A DNA stretch of 64,000 nucleotides from an uncultured Oscillibacter sp. (GCA_910587705.1 CAJUMX010000006.1:62001-126000), one strand, 5' to 3'; counted from the first letter of the stretch, positions 1 to 7,567 are shown. Made by a program: numbers and translations. Notes: generated from the sequence alone by a model not told the origin.

Positions 1-11
1 TATCGTTCCAT
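1..11 (-). CDS. Start of a gene cut by the window edge
   Basis: Reading leftwards, an AAGGAGGAC ribosome-binding site overlaps the stop codon of the lipase-like gene and is followed after a short spacer by ATG GAA CGA. Only three codons lie inside the window, so the product cannot be named. The spacing suggests cotranscription with the hydrolase upstream. Confidence 0.55.
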
Positions 12-21
12 AAAGTCCTCC

Positions 22-798
22 TTAAAAGCCCATCTCCGCCAGCTCTTGAACCAGGCGGATATAGAACGCCCCGGCGTCAAAGCCGGGGCGCTTCCGCCGC
101 CGGCCTCCCACGGCGTCTTGGTGGGACACACCCGCCAGGGTGCCCCGCCAGCGCCCCCAGGCGGCGGAGTCCGGGGAGACCAGGCCGTCGGTGGGGGCGT
201 CGGCCCTGGTGATCCGGAGCTGTAGGCGGTCCATAGGGTCCCAGCCCGCCCCGTCCAGCCGGGCGCCCCAGCTTTGGTAGTAGACCAGGGGGCTGTCCGG
301 GTTCTCCCGGTTGAAGCGGGCCATGGCCTCGGGGGTCAGGGCGCTGACCGCCGCCGGAAAGTCCGGGTCCCGGTCTCCCCGGGCCCGCCAGAAGCCCTCC
401 AGCCCCCGGCCCGCAATCCGGCAGACCCGCTCCCGCGCCAGCCACTCTGCCGCCGCCTTCGAGCCCCGGTGGGGCGTGCAGATGGTGGTGAGGGAGGCGG
501 CCTTGGGGGCAAAGCCCAGGGTAGAGATGAGATACCGGGCCTCCAGCCCGCCCTTGGAGTGGGCCAGGAGGTTTAGCTTTTCGCTGCCTGTCTCCGCTAG
601 GATGTCCTCCGCCCGGCGGAGGAGGGCCTGGGCGTTGCCGGGGATGCTGCCCCAGGCGTCCTGGCCGCTGAGGTAAACCGTGGCCCCGTGGGTTCGGAGA
701 ATGTCCGCAACCCGGCCCCAGTAGGGAAAGATCCAATCGTCCCGGCAGTTGAGACCGTGGATGAGCAGAAGGGGGTATCGGGTCCGGCAGTCCGCCAT
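22..798 (-). CDS. Lipase/esterase-like alpha/beta hydrolase
   Basis: The protein has about 258 residues. Near the N-terminus is the oxyanion-hole motif LLIHGLN and about 75 residues later the nucleophile elbow AHSKGGLEAR with Ser in a GxSxG-like setting, as in triacylglycerol lipases and bacterial lipase class 2 proteins. A catalytic Asp/His pair is plausible (SPDSAAWG, GVSHQD). No signal peptide is visible, so it is probably cytosolic; the substrate is unknown. I chose the ATG at 798 because GGAAAGGAG lies about 8 nt upstream; in-frame codons further upstream lack such a site. The gene reads into another gene at the window edge. Confidence 0.75.
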   Translation of the reverse strand: MADCRTRYPLLLIHGLNCRDDWIFPYWGRVADILRTHGATVYLSGQDAWGSIPGNAQALLRRAEDILAETGSEKLNLLAHSKGGLEARYLISTLGFAPKAASLTTICTPHRGSKAAAEWLARERVCRIAGRGLEGFWRARGDRDPDFPAAVSALTPEAMARFNRENPDSPLVYYQSWGARLDGAGWDPMDRLQLRITRADAPTDGLVSPDSAAWGRWRGTLAGVSHQDAVGGRRRKRPGFDAGAFYIRLVQELAEMGF

Positions 799-818
799 AG
801 GGGGTCTCCTTTCCGACC

Positions 819-847
819 TTGCGCGTTGTCGAATTTTGTGGTATGGT
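819..847 (+). promoter_or_regulatory. Sigma-A promoter for the 27-codon gene
   Basis: TTGCGC (819-824), a 17-nt spacer ending in TGTGG, then TATGGT (842-847) gives an extended -10 promoter pointing right. Predicted start is near 854, about 55 nt before the ATG at 910. Confidence 0.65.
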
Positions 848-889
848 AAGGATAGGCGCCAAGACAAGACGGCGGCGGTTGGTCACGTT

Positions 890-906
890 CCCCGAAAGGG
901 GGTGAC
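890..906 (+). promoter_or_regulatory. Shine-Dalgarno-sequestering hairpin
   Basis: CCCC (890-893), GAAA loop (894-897) and GGGG (898-901) form a GNRA hairpin that contains the AAAGGGGGTGA ribosome-binding site of the ORF at 910; GTCA (882-885) and TGAC (903-906) can extend it. This would hold translation of the small ORF low until the RNA refolds. Confidence 0.5.
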
Positions 907-909
907 GAG

Positions 910-993
910 ATGCCGATTACATTGACGTTCCACATCCTGCATTGGACAGTAACGATCAAGGTAAAAAGCGGAAACCGCCACCGGGCAGGGTGA
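910..993 (+). CDS. 27-residue peptide, candidate type I toxin or regulatory peptide
   Basis: This small gene starts MPITLTFHILHWTVTIKV and ends in a basic, Arg/His-rich tail. The body alternates hydrophobic and polar residues, as in a short beta-hairpin rather than a transmembrane helix. Support for real expression: a strong ribosome-binding site (AAAGGGGGTGA, 4 nt from ATG), its own promoter at 819-847, and hairpins at 1061-1078 and 1085-1108 that could end the transcript. The inverted repeat GAAACCG..CGGTTTC around 971-1000 overlaps the stop codon. It stands alone between the hydrolase (opposite strand) and a transporter with its own promoter. I do not recognise a named family; the toxin idea is inference from size, isolation and the sequestered ribosome-binding site. 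Confidence 0.5.
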   Translation: MPITLTFHILHWTVTIKVKSGNRHRAG

Positions 994-1084
994 CGGTTTC
1001 TCCTTTGAAGCTGTAATAATCTAACCGGACCAACCGCTTGCCGCGGCGCCTGGAATTATTATAGGCCGAAACGGCCTTTCTGTC

Positions 1085-1108
1085 AAGCCCCGGCTTCGGC
1101 CGGGGCTT
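1085..1108 (+). terminator. Hairpin terminator candidate
   Basis: A perfect 10-bp stem (AAGCCCCGGC / GCCGGGGCTT) closed by a TTCG tetraloop, with CTTTTT 11-16 nt downstream. A smaller hairpin AGGCCG-AAA-CGGCCT with TT lies at 1061-1078. Together they separate the small gene from the transporter promoter. Confidence 0.5.
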
Positions 1109-1148
1109 GCCGTTCCAGTCTTTTTCCGCCCTTTCCGCCACGAAAGCA

Positions 1149-1177
1149 TTGACATTTCCGCTAAGGCCCGTTATCAT
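1149..1177 (+). promoter_or_regulatory. Sigma-A promoter of the NSS transporter
   Basis: TTGACA (1149-1154), 17 nt, TATCAT (1172-1177). The predicted start near 1184 gives a leader of about 70 nt before the ATG at 1253. Confidence 0.7.
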
Positions 1178-1252
1178 AAGAGAATCTGCCCGGGGCGGGA
1201 TTCCCGCCTGTGGGTTTTGCAACGAAATATACGAGAGAGGAACGAGAAACTT

Positions 1253-2605
1253 ATGAAACGGGAGCGTTTTCAATCCCGCCTGGGCTTCCTTCTGGTAAGC
1301 GCGGGCTGCGCCATCGGCATCGGCAACGTGTGGAAATTCCCCTATGTCACCGGAGAGAACGGCGGCGGCGTGTTCGTGCTGTTTTACCTGCTCTTCCTGG
1401 CGATTATGGGCGTGCCGGTTCTGACCATGGAGCTGGCGGTGGGCCGGGCCAGCCGCAAGAGCGCCGTCCAGGGCTATCAGGCCCTTCAGAAGCCGGGCAG
1501 CAAGTGGCACATTCACGGCTGGTTCTGCGTGGCGGGCTGCTGCCTTTTGATGATGTACTACACCACCGTCTCCGGCTGGATGCTGGGCTACTTCTTCAAG
1601 TTCGCCGGCGGGGCCTTTGACGGCCTTGCCTCCGACGCGGTGGACGGCGTGTTTTCCGCCATGCTGGCGGACCCGGTGGAGATGGCCGCGTGGATGGTTC
1701 TGACGGTGCTGGCGGGCTTTTTGGTGGTGAGCTTCGGCCTGCAAAAGGGCCTGGAACGGATTACGAAGTGGATGATGATGGGCCTTTTGACCCTCATTGT
1801 TGTGCTGGCGGTCCACAGCCTGACCCTCTCCGGCGGGATGGAGGGCGTGAAGTTCTACCTCCTGCCCGACTTCCAGCGGGCGGCGGAGGCGGGCCTTGGC
1901 AATGTCATCACCGCCGCCATGAACCAGGCGTTCTTCACCTTGAGCCTTGGCATTGCCGCCATGGAGATTTTCGGCAGCTACATGAGCCGGGACAACACCC
2001 TCACCAGCGAGGCGGTGCGCATCTGCCTGCTGGACACCTTCGTGGCCCTGATGGCGGGTCTCATCATCTTCCCCGCCTGCTTCGCCTTCGACGTGGAGCC
2101 GGGACAGGGCCCGGCGCTGATCTTCATGATTCTCCCCAAGGTCTTTTTGAATATGGCGGGGGGCCGCCTCTGGGGTGCGCTGTTCTTCTTGTTCATGACC
2201 TTCGCCAGCTTCTCCACGGTCATCGCCGTCTTTGAGAACCTCCAGGCCAACGCCATTGACAACTTCGGCTGGAGCCGGAAGAAGGCCGCCCTGGCGAACT
2301 GCGTCTTTATCCTCATCGCCAGCATGCCCTGCGTTTTGGGCTACAACCTCTGGAGCGGCCTCCATCTCATCGGCGGCCGGGATGTGCTGGACAGCGAGGA
2401 CTTCATCGTCTCCAACCTGCTGCTGCCCCTGGGCTCTCTGGTGTACCTGCTGTTCTGCGTCAGCAAAAAGGGCTGGGGCTACGACCGCTATCTGGAGGAG
2501 GCCAACGCTGGAGAGGGCATCAAGATGCCCCGGTGGCTGTGGCCCTACTTCCAGTTTGCGCTGCCGGTGCTAATTCTGATCATTCTGATTCAGGGGCTGC
2601 TGTGA
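1253..2605 (+). CDS. Sodium-dependent transporter, NSS (SNF) family
   Basis: 450 residues, the usual length for short bacterial NSS proteins with 11-12 membrane helices. The N-terminus carries the family signature SRLGFLLVSAGCAIGIGNVWKF followed by FPYVTGENGGG, the unwound TM1 sodium and substrate site of LeuT-like carriers. The role is Na+-driven uptake of an amino acid or related compound at the cytoplasmic membrane; the substrate cannot be read from sequence. The start was set at ATG 1253 because residues upstream are polar and out of family, and GAGAGGAACGAG precedes it. Its 3' end faces a second NSS gene across a shared terminator. Confidence 0.92.
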   Translation: MKRERFQSRLGFLLVSAGCAIGIGNVWKFPYVTGENGGGVFVLFYLLFLAIMGVPVLTMELAVGRASRKSAVQGYQALQKPGSKWHIHGWFCVAGCCLLMMYYTTVSGWMLGYFFKFAGGAFDGLASDAVDGVFSAMLADPVEMAAWMVLTVLAGFLVVSFGLQKGLERITKWMMMGLLTLIVVLAVHSLTLSGGMEGVKFYLLPDFQRAAEAGLGNVITAAMNQAFFTLSLGIAAMEIFGSYMSRDNTLTSEAVRICLLDTFVALMAGLIIFPACFAFDVEPGQGPALIFMILPKVFLNMAGGRLWGALFFLFMTFASFSTVIAVFENLQANAIDNFGWSRKKAALANCVFILIASMPCVLGYNLWSGLHLIGGRDVLDSEDFIVSNLLLPLGSLVYLLFCVSKKGWGYDRYLEEANAGEGIKMPRWLWPYFQFALPVLILIILIQGLL

Positions 2606-2631
2606 GCCGGATTTCCGAAATTAAAATTAAG

Positions 2632-2660
2632 ACGGCGGCGGGGAAGTTCCCCGCCGCCGT
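2632..2660. terminator. Bidirectional terminator between two NSS genes
   Basis: A 12-bp perfect stem ACGGCGGCGGGG / CCCCGCCGCCGT with loop AAGTT. It lies 27 nt after the right-going NSS gene and 13 nt after the left-going one. Only TTTG follows on the plus strand, and TTAATTTTAA on the minus strand. Confidence 0.7.
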
Positions 2661-2672
2661 TTGATATGCTTA

Positions 2673-4004
2673 TCAGAAAGCTACCTTCATGCACAGCGCC
2701 ACCAGACACAAGATGACGGCGCAGGGCACGTACACGTACCGCCCGATGCTGTACCACAGCGTCCCGGGCGCTTTTTCCGTTCCCCTGGACACCTCGTCCA
2801 TTAAATCCTCCCGGCGCATGATCCAGAACCAGCTCACTGCCCCCAGGGTGGCCCCGATGGGGATGATATAGATGGATACAATGTCCATCCAGGGGCCCCA
2901 CTTGAAGATGGGCTCCATGTGGAGGCCCAGCCCCAGGCACACCACGCACAGCAAAACCAGCATAGCCTTCCGGCTAAGCTTGGGGAATTTGTGGAGCAGG
3001 GATTCCCCCACCGCCTCGAACATGTTCTGGAGGGAGCTGACCCCGGCGAAGATCATGGCAATATACAAAATCACCGCGAACAGCCGCCCCAGGGGGATGT
3101 CCTGCAAAATCCGGGGCAGGGTGACGAAGAGCAGGGAGGGCCCCGCCCCGATGTCCAGCCCATAGGCAAAGCAGGCGGGGATCATCACCAGGGCGGCCAC
3201 CAGGGCGGCGATGGTATCGAAGAGGGCCGTCCGTTTCGCCAGTTTCGCCACGTCCTCCGCCGTGTCCAGATAGGCCCCGTAGACGATCATGCCGCTGCCG
3301 GTGATGGACAGGGAGAAGAAGGCCTGTCCCATGGCCCAAATCCACACCATGGGGTCCAGCAACTCCTCCCACCGGGGGGAGAACATATAGCGATAGCCCT
3401 CCGCCGCGCCGGGGAGGAAGGCCACCCGCACCGCCAGAATGAGAAAGATCAGGAAAAATAAAGGCATCATGACCTTGTTGCTCTTTTCGATGCTCTTGGC
3501 CCCCAGCAGCAGCGTCAGCAAGGTGCCCACCACCACGATGGCGTGGAAGGGGATGACGGAGTAGTCCGCCAGGGAGAAGCTCTCAAACCAGACGGCGGTG
3601 TCCGCCGTCATCAGCTCCCCGGTGAGGGAGCTGGCGAAGGCCTTGAGCACGTAGGCGATGATCACCGCGTAGCCGATGGCGATGCACATGGACCCCGCCA
3701 GAGGCAGCCAGCCCAAAAGGCCCCCGGCCTTTCCCAGCTCCTTCTTCCGGGTGCCCCAGGCCATTTCATAGGCCCCTAGGGTTCCCGTCCGGGCCCGGCG
3801 GCCCACGGCGTACTCCGCCGCCAGGCCCACGGTGCCGAAGAGGGCAATGAAAATCAAGTAGGCGATGAGGAAGGCCCCGCCGCCGTTGCTGCCCATCTTG
3901 GCGGGGAAGCCCCACACGTTGGCCATACCCACGGCGGAGCCTACCGCCGAGAGGACGAAGCCCCACTGACTGCTAAACTGGCGCTTTTTGTGCTCGTGAC
4001 TCAT
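2673..4004 (-). CDS. Sodium-dependent transporter, NSS (SNF) family
   Basis: 443 residues. The N-terminal block QWGFVLSAVGSAVGMANVWG followed by FPAKMGSNGGGAFL is the NSS TM1 signature, and GSGMIVYGAYL matches TM6. It is clearly diverged from the NSS gene at 1253, so this is not a recent duplication. ATG 4004 is preceded by AGGGAGGT at 5-nt spacing and overlaps the stop codon of the upstream gene (ATGA), so it is translationally coupled to the C_GCAxxG_C_C protein. The coupling suggests a functional link, for example redox control or a shared substrate; that is inference. Confidence 0.92.
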   Translation of the reverse strand: MSHEHKKRQFSSQWGFVLSAVGSAVGMANVWGFPAKMGSNGGGAFLIAYLIFIALFGTVGLAAEYAVGRRARTGTLGAYEMAWGTRKKELGKAGGLLGWLPLAGSMCIAIGYAVIIAYVLKAFASSLTGELMTADTAVWFESFSLADYSVIPFHAIVVVGTLLTLLLGAKSIEKSNKVMMPLFFLIFLILAVRVAFLPGAAEGYRYMFSPRWEELLDPMVWIWAMGQAFFSLSITGSGMIVYGAYLDTAEDVAKLAKRTALFDTIAALVAALVMIPACFAYGLDIGAGPSLLFVTLPRILQDIPLGRLFAVILYIAMIFAGVSSLQNMFEAVGESLLHKFPKLSRKAMLVLLCVVCLGLGLHMEPIFKWGPWMDIVSIYIIPIGATLGAVSWFWIMRREDLMDEVSRGTEKAPGTLWYSIGRYVYVPCAVILCLVALCMKVAF

Positions 4005-4462
4005 GACGTACCTCCCTGCCGCTCCTCCTGGACCAAGGCCTCCAACAGTTCTACCGCCGTGACGATCATGTTGTCGCAGTGGGCGGTGACGCCCAGGCGC
4101 TGGGAGGCGGGGTTTTTCTCCGTGACGCCGGGCTTGGTCCGGAGGAGGTCCCCGCAGCGGGTGAGGCCGAAAACCTCTGAAAACCGGCGGCGATACTCCT
4201 TGGTGATGCGATAGACGTTCCGCTTGGCCTCCTGGTCGCCCTGCTTGTCGAAGGGGAAGCAGAGGCTTAGAATCAGCGTGCCGCCGCTGACGGCGCCGCA
4301 AACCTCCTCGTGGCTGCCGCCCAGGCCGCCGCCAAAGCCGCCCAGCAGGGGCAGAACATCCTCCGGCGTCCGGCCCACCAGGTCGGCGCAGGCCGCCGCC
4401 ACGGACTGGGCGCAGTTCCAGCCCTCCTTGTGATATTGATACGCCAACGCGCAGCGATCCAT
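4001..4462 (-). CDS. C_GCAxxG_C_C family protein
   Basis: 153 residues with Cys spacing typical of the C_GCAxxG_C_C (putative redox-active/metal) family: GWNCAQSV near residue 16, EEVCGAVSGG near 56, LCFPF, a conserved Cys in LTRCGDLL near 102 and AHCDNM. The family is often encoded beside transporters or oxidoreductases and its biochemistry is not settled. The start is supported by GAGAGGAGAC upstream. First gene of a two-gene operon with the NSS gene at 2673. Confidence 0.85.
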   Translation of the reverse strand: MDRCALAYQYHKEGWNCAQSVAAACADLVGRTPEDVLPLLGGFGGGLGGSHEEVCGAVSGGTLILSLCFPFDKQGDQEAKRNVYRITKEYRRRFSEVFGLTRCGDLLRTKPGVTEKNPASQRLGVTAHCDNMIVTAVELLEALVQEERQGGTS

Positions 4463-4525
4463 AAAAATGTCTCCTCTCTGTCAAATTCATCCGCTTCGGC
4501 CCAGGGGGCCTGTACTTATGAGGGC

Positions 4526-4554
4526 ATTATAACAAGCCTGGATGGAAATAGCAA
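4526..4554 (-). promoter_or_regulatory. Sigma-A promoter of the C_GCAxxG_C_C/NSS operon
   Basis: On the minus strand TTGCTA (4554-4549), 17 nt, TATAAT (4531-4526). The leader of about 60 nt leads to the ATG at 4462. Confidence 0.75.
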
Positions 4555-4608
4555 CCAGGAAAATCCCAAGAGCGTTTTTGAAGAATCCGCCCACCCTGTC
4601 CCGTTCTA

Positions 4609-4639
4609 TTGACAACGGGGCGAAACTGTCCTTTATTAG
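4609..4639 (+). promoter_or_regulatory. Promoter candidate for the TraX-like gene
   Basis: A perfect -35 TTGACA (4609-4614) is followed by TATTAG (4634-4639) at 19-nt spacing or TTTATT at 17 nt. The start would be only about 15 nt before the ATG. Confidence 0.5.
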
Positions 4640-4659
4640 ATGAATGGGAGTGGAGACGC

Positions 4660-5406
4660 ATGACAACCTTTTCTTTGAAGCTGACGGCGGTGGTCCTCAT
4701 GACCCTGGACCACCTTGGGCTTTATTTTCCGGCGGCCCCGGTCTGGTTTCGCTGGCTGGGCCGGGGGGCCTATCCCCTGTTCCTCTTCTGCATGGTTCAG
4801 GGCTATGCCCACACCCGGAGCCGGAGGCGGTATCTTCTGCGGCTCTACCTGCTGAGCCTCTTCATGACGGCCCTGGGGTTGTTCTTGGACACCCGCTTTC
4901 CCACGGAAGCCGGCTATGGCAACCACAATATCTTCCTGCCCCTGTTTCTAACGGGCTTCCTCATCAGCGCGGTGGAGCTATACCAGCGGGATAGGAAGCG
5001 GGGCAGACTGCTGCTGGGGGCCGCCGCTCTGGTCCAGGTTTTCTATGGGCTGCTCCCGTTCCTCCTGCCCGGAGCCGGGAATTTCAGCGGGGACGTTCTC
5101 ACCGGCATCGTCCCGAATCTGGCGTTGAACGAGTTTGGCTTCGAGTTCATCGCCTTGGGACTGGCCCTGTACTTCCTCCGGGACCGCCGGGAGGCCCTGG
5201 CCGCCGTGTACCTGATTTTCTGCATCTACCAGTTCAGCGCCGAGGCGCTGTATGGCGTTTTCCCCGTCCAGTGGATGATGGTCCTGGCCCTGCCGCTGAT
5301 GCTCCGGTACAACGGGGAGAAGGGCCGGGGGTGGAAGTGGTTCTTCTATGTGTATTATCCTACCCACACCTGTTTGCTGTTCCTGCTGGCCCGCAGTCTG
5401 GGATAA
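4660..5406 (+). CDS. TraX family membrane protein
   Basis: 248 residues, strongly hydrophobic with about 8 predicted membrane helices. The opening SLKLTAVVLMTLDHLGLYF followed by WFRWLGRGAYPLFLFCMVQGY is the hallmark of the TraX family, named for F-pilin N-acetylation but mostly found chromosomally in Firmicutes, where the role is presumed to be acyl transfer at the membrane. No pilin or conjugation gene is nearby, so conjugation is unlikely. ATG 4660 was chosen for the GGAGTGGAG ribosome-binding site; the upstream in-frame residues are not family-like. Confidence 0.85.
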   Translation: MTTFSLKLTAVVLMTLDHLGLYFPAAPVWFRWLGRGAYPLFLFCMVQGYAHTRSRRRYLLRLYLLSLFMTALGLFLDTRFPTEAGYGNHNIFLPLFLTGFLISAVELYQRDRKRGRLLLGAAALVQVFYGLLPFLLPGAGNFSGDVLTGIVPNLALNEFGFEFIALGLALYFLRDRREALAAVYLIFCIYQFSAEALYGVFPVQWMMVLALPLMLRYNGEKGRGWKWFFYVYYPTHTCLLFLLARSLG

Positions 5407-5409
5407 CGC

Positions 5410-5440
5410 ACAGCGGAGCGGCTGAACGCCGCTCCGCTGT
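5410..5440. terminator. Bidirectional terminator, TraX-like / lipoprotein
   Basis: A 13-bp perfect stem ACAGCGGAGCGGC / GCCGCTCCGCTGT with loop TGAAC between two convergent genes. No long U tract follows on either side. Confidence 0.6.
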
Positions 5441-5450
5441 CGCATGGTGG

Positions 5451-6041
5451 TTATGTTTCCTCGGCAGTGAAGAACACGAAGAAGGTGTCCCCCTCGCTGT
5501 CGTCGTCGAAGAGCTCCAGATGAGAGATGGAGAAGTCCTTCTCATCCGCGGGCACGTCAAAGACCAGATCGCCGGTGCGGGACTCGCTGACACCCAGCTC
5601 ATATTCGGCGGGGAGCTGCTCCTCCGACACGGCGTCCAGGTCGCTGCCGTCCTCCGCTTCGGTGATGGGCCAGGCGAACTCGTCGGTCTCGGAGCTGGCG
5701 CTCCACTGGCCCTGGAAGTCGTCGTCGTACATGGGCAGGCTCTCGTTGAAGGTATTTTTAATGGTCATATTCACCACCAGAACCTTCATGCCCTCCGGGG
5801 CGGTGTGGCCGTGGTAATCGGAGGTGGTGTAGGCGTTGTTTACGGTAAAGTCCATGAAATAAGAATGTACCAGATCACCGACGCGGGCCTCGGCATAGCC
5901 GTCCTCCGCCCGGACCTCGCCGCTGCCGGCGCTGCCGGAACTGCCGGAGCTGTCCGAGCCGCCGGAGCCGGAATCGCCGCCGCAGGCGGCCAGGGTCAGG
6001 GCCATCAACAGTGCCAGGGTCAAGGAAAGCAGTTTTTTCAT
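5451..6041 (-). CDS. Lipoprotein with a DUF4352-like domain
   Basis: 196 residues. A signal peptide MKKLLSLTLALLMALTLAAC ends in a lipobox LAAC, so the mature protein should be lipid-anchored outside the cytoplasmic membrane. A Gly/Ser linker follows, then a domain with the beta pattern GMKVLVVNMTIKNTFNE that resembles the telokin-like DUF4352 fold common in Firmicutes lipoproteins. No catalytic motif is visible. It is transcribed alone from the promoter at 6149-6177. Confidence 0.75.
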   Translation of the reverse strand: MKKLLSLTLALLMALTLAACGGDSGSGGSDSSGSSGSAGSGEVRAEDGYAEARVGDLVHSYFMDFTVNNAYTTSDYHGHTAPEGMKVLVVNMTIKNTFNESLPMYDDDFQGQWSASSETDEFAWPITEAEDGSDLDAVSEEQLPAEYELGVSESRTGDLVFDVPADEKDFSISHLELFDDDSEGDTFFVFFTAEET

Positions 6042-6148
6042 TGCAGGATATCCCCCATTCTGTATTCTTGGTTCTCTGCGCGGCGGAGCGCTGTGCCGAA
6101 ATTCCGCGCCATTTGTATGGAAGCCCGGACGCTCCGCAGCCTAGGGAA

Positions 6149-6177
6149 ATCATACTACGAACCATCTTTCAAGTCAA
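6149..6177 (-). promoter_or_regulatory. Sigma-A promoter of the lipoprotein gene
   Basis: On the minus strand TTGACT (6177-6172), 17 nt, TATGAT (6154-6149). It gives a leader of about 100 nt. Confidence 0.7.
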
Positions 6178-6240
6178 TATCTGTAACATTAAAATCTGCC
6201 GCCACGTAGACTGGAGGGAAACGGTTGGGGAGGGGCGCGC

Positions 6241-6864
6241 ATGGAAAAGACGGTGTATATCTGGGGCAGTCCGGAGCGGTTTGCCAACTACCGGCGCTGG
6301 GTGGCGTCCGCCGGAGGCCGGGCGGTGTTTGGAGACGCCGCCCAGGGACAGGCGGGACGGTGGGACGCCCTGCTGCTCCCCGGCGGCGGAGACCTGGACC
6401 CCTGGCGCTATGGACAGAAGAACGCCGCCTCCCGGAATCTGGAGCCGGAGCGGGACGAGGCGGAGCTCCAGCTGCTTCGGGACTTCACTGACGCCGGAAG
6501 GCCGGTTCTGGGAGTCTGTCGGGGGCTCCAGGTGATCAATGCCTTTTTCGGCGGGACCCTGGCCCAGGATGTCCCGGGCCACGGAGCCTGGCAGGAGGGG
6601 GACCGTCTCCACGCCGTAAGGACCGCCCCCTCGCCGCTAAGGGACCTTTGCGGGGCGGCGGCGATGGTGAACAGCGCGCACCATCAGGCGGTGAACCGGC
6701 TGGGCGGCAGCCTTCAGGCGGTCCAGTGGGCGGAGGACGGCGTGGTGGAGGCCCTGTGCCACCGGCGGCTGCCGGTGTGGGCGGTCCAGTGGCACCCGGA
6801 GCGCCTGGAAAACCGGGCCTTGGGCCGGCAACTGCTGGGGGCCTTTCTGGAATATGGGCGCTAA
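6241..6864 (+). CDS. Class I glutamine amidotransferase-like, gamma-glutamyl-GABA hydrolase type
   Basis: 207 residues, slightly shorter than PuuD-type enzymes. Visible motifs: LLPGGGDLDP, the nucleophile elbow LGVCRGLQVINAFFGG with Cys near residue 93, NSAHHQAVN, and the His-Pro-Glu dyad VQWHPE near 185-187. This is the peptidase C26 pattern; such enzymes cleave gamma-glutamyl amides in the cytosol. The specific substrate (gamma-Glu-GABA or another) is not determinable. The start is backed by GGGGAGGGG. It is followed 42 nt later by the tRNA operon promoter. Confidence 0.85.
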   Translation: MEKTVYIWGSPERFANYRRWVASAGGRAVFGDAAQGQAGRWDALLLPGGGDLDPWRYGQKNAASRNLEPERDEAELQLLRDFTDAGRPVLGVCRGLQVINAFFGGTLAQDVPGHGAWQEGDRLHAVRTAPSPLRDLCGAAAMVNSAHHQAVNRLGGSLQAVQWAEDGVVEALCHRRLPVWAVQWHPERLENRALGRQLLGAFLEYGR

Positions 6865-6906
6865 GAAGAAATTCGAAAAAATTCTGGAAAAACCGCCGCA
6901 GACCGC

Positions 6907-6935
6907 TTGACAGCGGCTGGGTTTCGTGGTATGCT
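6907..6935 (+). promoter_or_regulatory. Sigma-A promoter of the tRNA operon
   Basis: Perfect TTGACA (6907-6912), 17 nt ending CGTGG, TATGCT (6930-6935) with an extended -10 TG. The first tRNA begins about 50 nt downstream. Confidence 0.75.
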
Positions 6936-6988
6936 ATCTAAGCTGACAATTTCCGGGGCGGGCCAAGACCTTATTGAGAGAGGTCTAC

Positions 6989-7063
6989 GCAGGTGTAGCA
7001 CAATGGTCAGGGCACCAGCCTTCCAAGCTGGGGATGCGAGTTCGATTCTCGTCACCTGCTCCA
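6989..7063 (+). tRNA. tRNA-Gly (anticodon TCC)
   Basis: Acceptor GCAGGTG pairs with CACCTGC; anticodon loop CTTCCAA reads TCC; T loop TTCGATT; encoded CCA at 7061-7063. First of the array. Confidence 0.95.
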
Positions 7064-7074
7064 TCCTAAAATTC

Positions 7075-7151
7075 GCGCCAGTAGCTCAGCCGGATAGAGC
7101 AACTGCCTTCTAAGCAGTAGGCCAGGGGTTCGAGTCCCTTCTGGCGTGCCA
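7075..7151 (+). tRNA. tRNA-Arg (anticodon TCT)
   Basis: Acceptor GCGCCAG / CTGGCGT with a G1-U72 wobble, anticodon loop CTTCTAA reads TCT, T loop TTCGAGT, encoded CCA. Confidence 0.95.
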
Positions 7152-7201
7152 AGCGCTCCCCCTGGGCGTCCGTCAAGCGGCTTTCAGACAGTTGATATGT
7201 G

Positions 7202-7278
<77 letters not shown>

Positions 7279-7329
7279 CAAGAGCAGGGGATCGGGGCTT
7301 TTCCCCGGTCCCCGCGCTTATTCCTGCAC

Positions 7330-7404
7330 GGGGACGTAGCCAAGCGGTAAGGCAAGGGACTTTGACTCCCTCATGCGCTGGTTCGAGTCCAGCCGTCCCT
7401 GCCA
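7330..7404 (+). tRNA. tRNA-Gln (anticodon TTG)
   Basis: Acceptor GGGGACG / CGTCCCT with a G1-U72 wobble, anticodon loop CTTTGAC reads TTG, T loop TTCGAGT, encoded CCA. Confidence 0.94.
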
Positions 7405-7422
7405 GCTCTGAAATTCCCCTTG

Positions 7423-7536
7423 CCGCTCCGTTTCCGCCTGGCGGCGAAAACTGCGCCGGACGGGAAATTTCTTCGCTCCTTCAAGGGGGAGCGGGCTCTC
7501 CCTTGAGCAACCCCCACCCCTGCGGGGGACGAGGGG
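7423..7536. repeat. Dispersed intergenic repeat, copy 1
   Basis: This stretch is closely similar, in inverted orientation, to 46432-46561. The best block is 7477-7535: TTCAAGGGGGAGC, GGGCTCTCCCTTGAG and AACCCCCACCC match the other copy with few changes. It contains an internal hairpin (AAGGGGGAGC.. / GCTCTCCCTT) and no ORF. It interrupts the tRNA operon between Gln and Lys. Confidence 0.7.
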
Positions 7537-7567
7537 AAAGGACGGAGCGTTAAGCCCTTGCGCAATC

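Noticed and set aside
1147..1160. CATTGACATTTCC similar to the start of the 27-codon ORF (CATTGACGTTCC), at first taken as an antisense direct repeat like the par locus
   Set aside because: It is the -35 region of the NSS promoter (TTGACA, 17 nt, TATCAT), and only about ten bases match; no convincing minus-strand promoter faces the ORF.
956..2365. A long left-going frame opposite the first NSS gene
   Set aside because: Low-complexity His/Gln/Glu-rich translation with no ribosome-binding site; the NSS protein on the other strand is clear.
4660..5406. Conjugation locus suggested by the TraX-like gene
   Set aside because: No pilin, relaxase or type IV secretion gene is nearby; TraX-family proteins are common in Firmicutes chromosomes.
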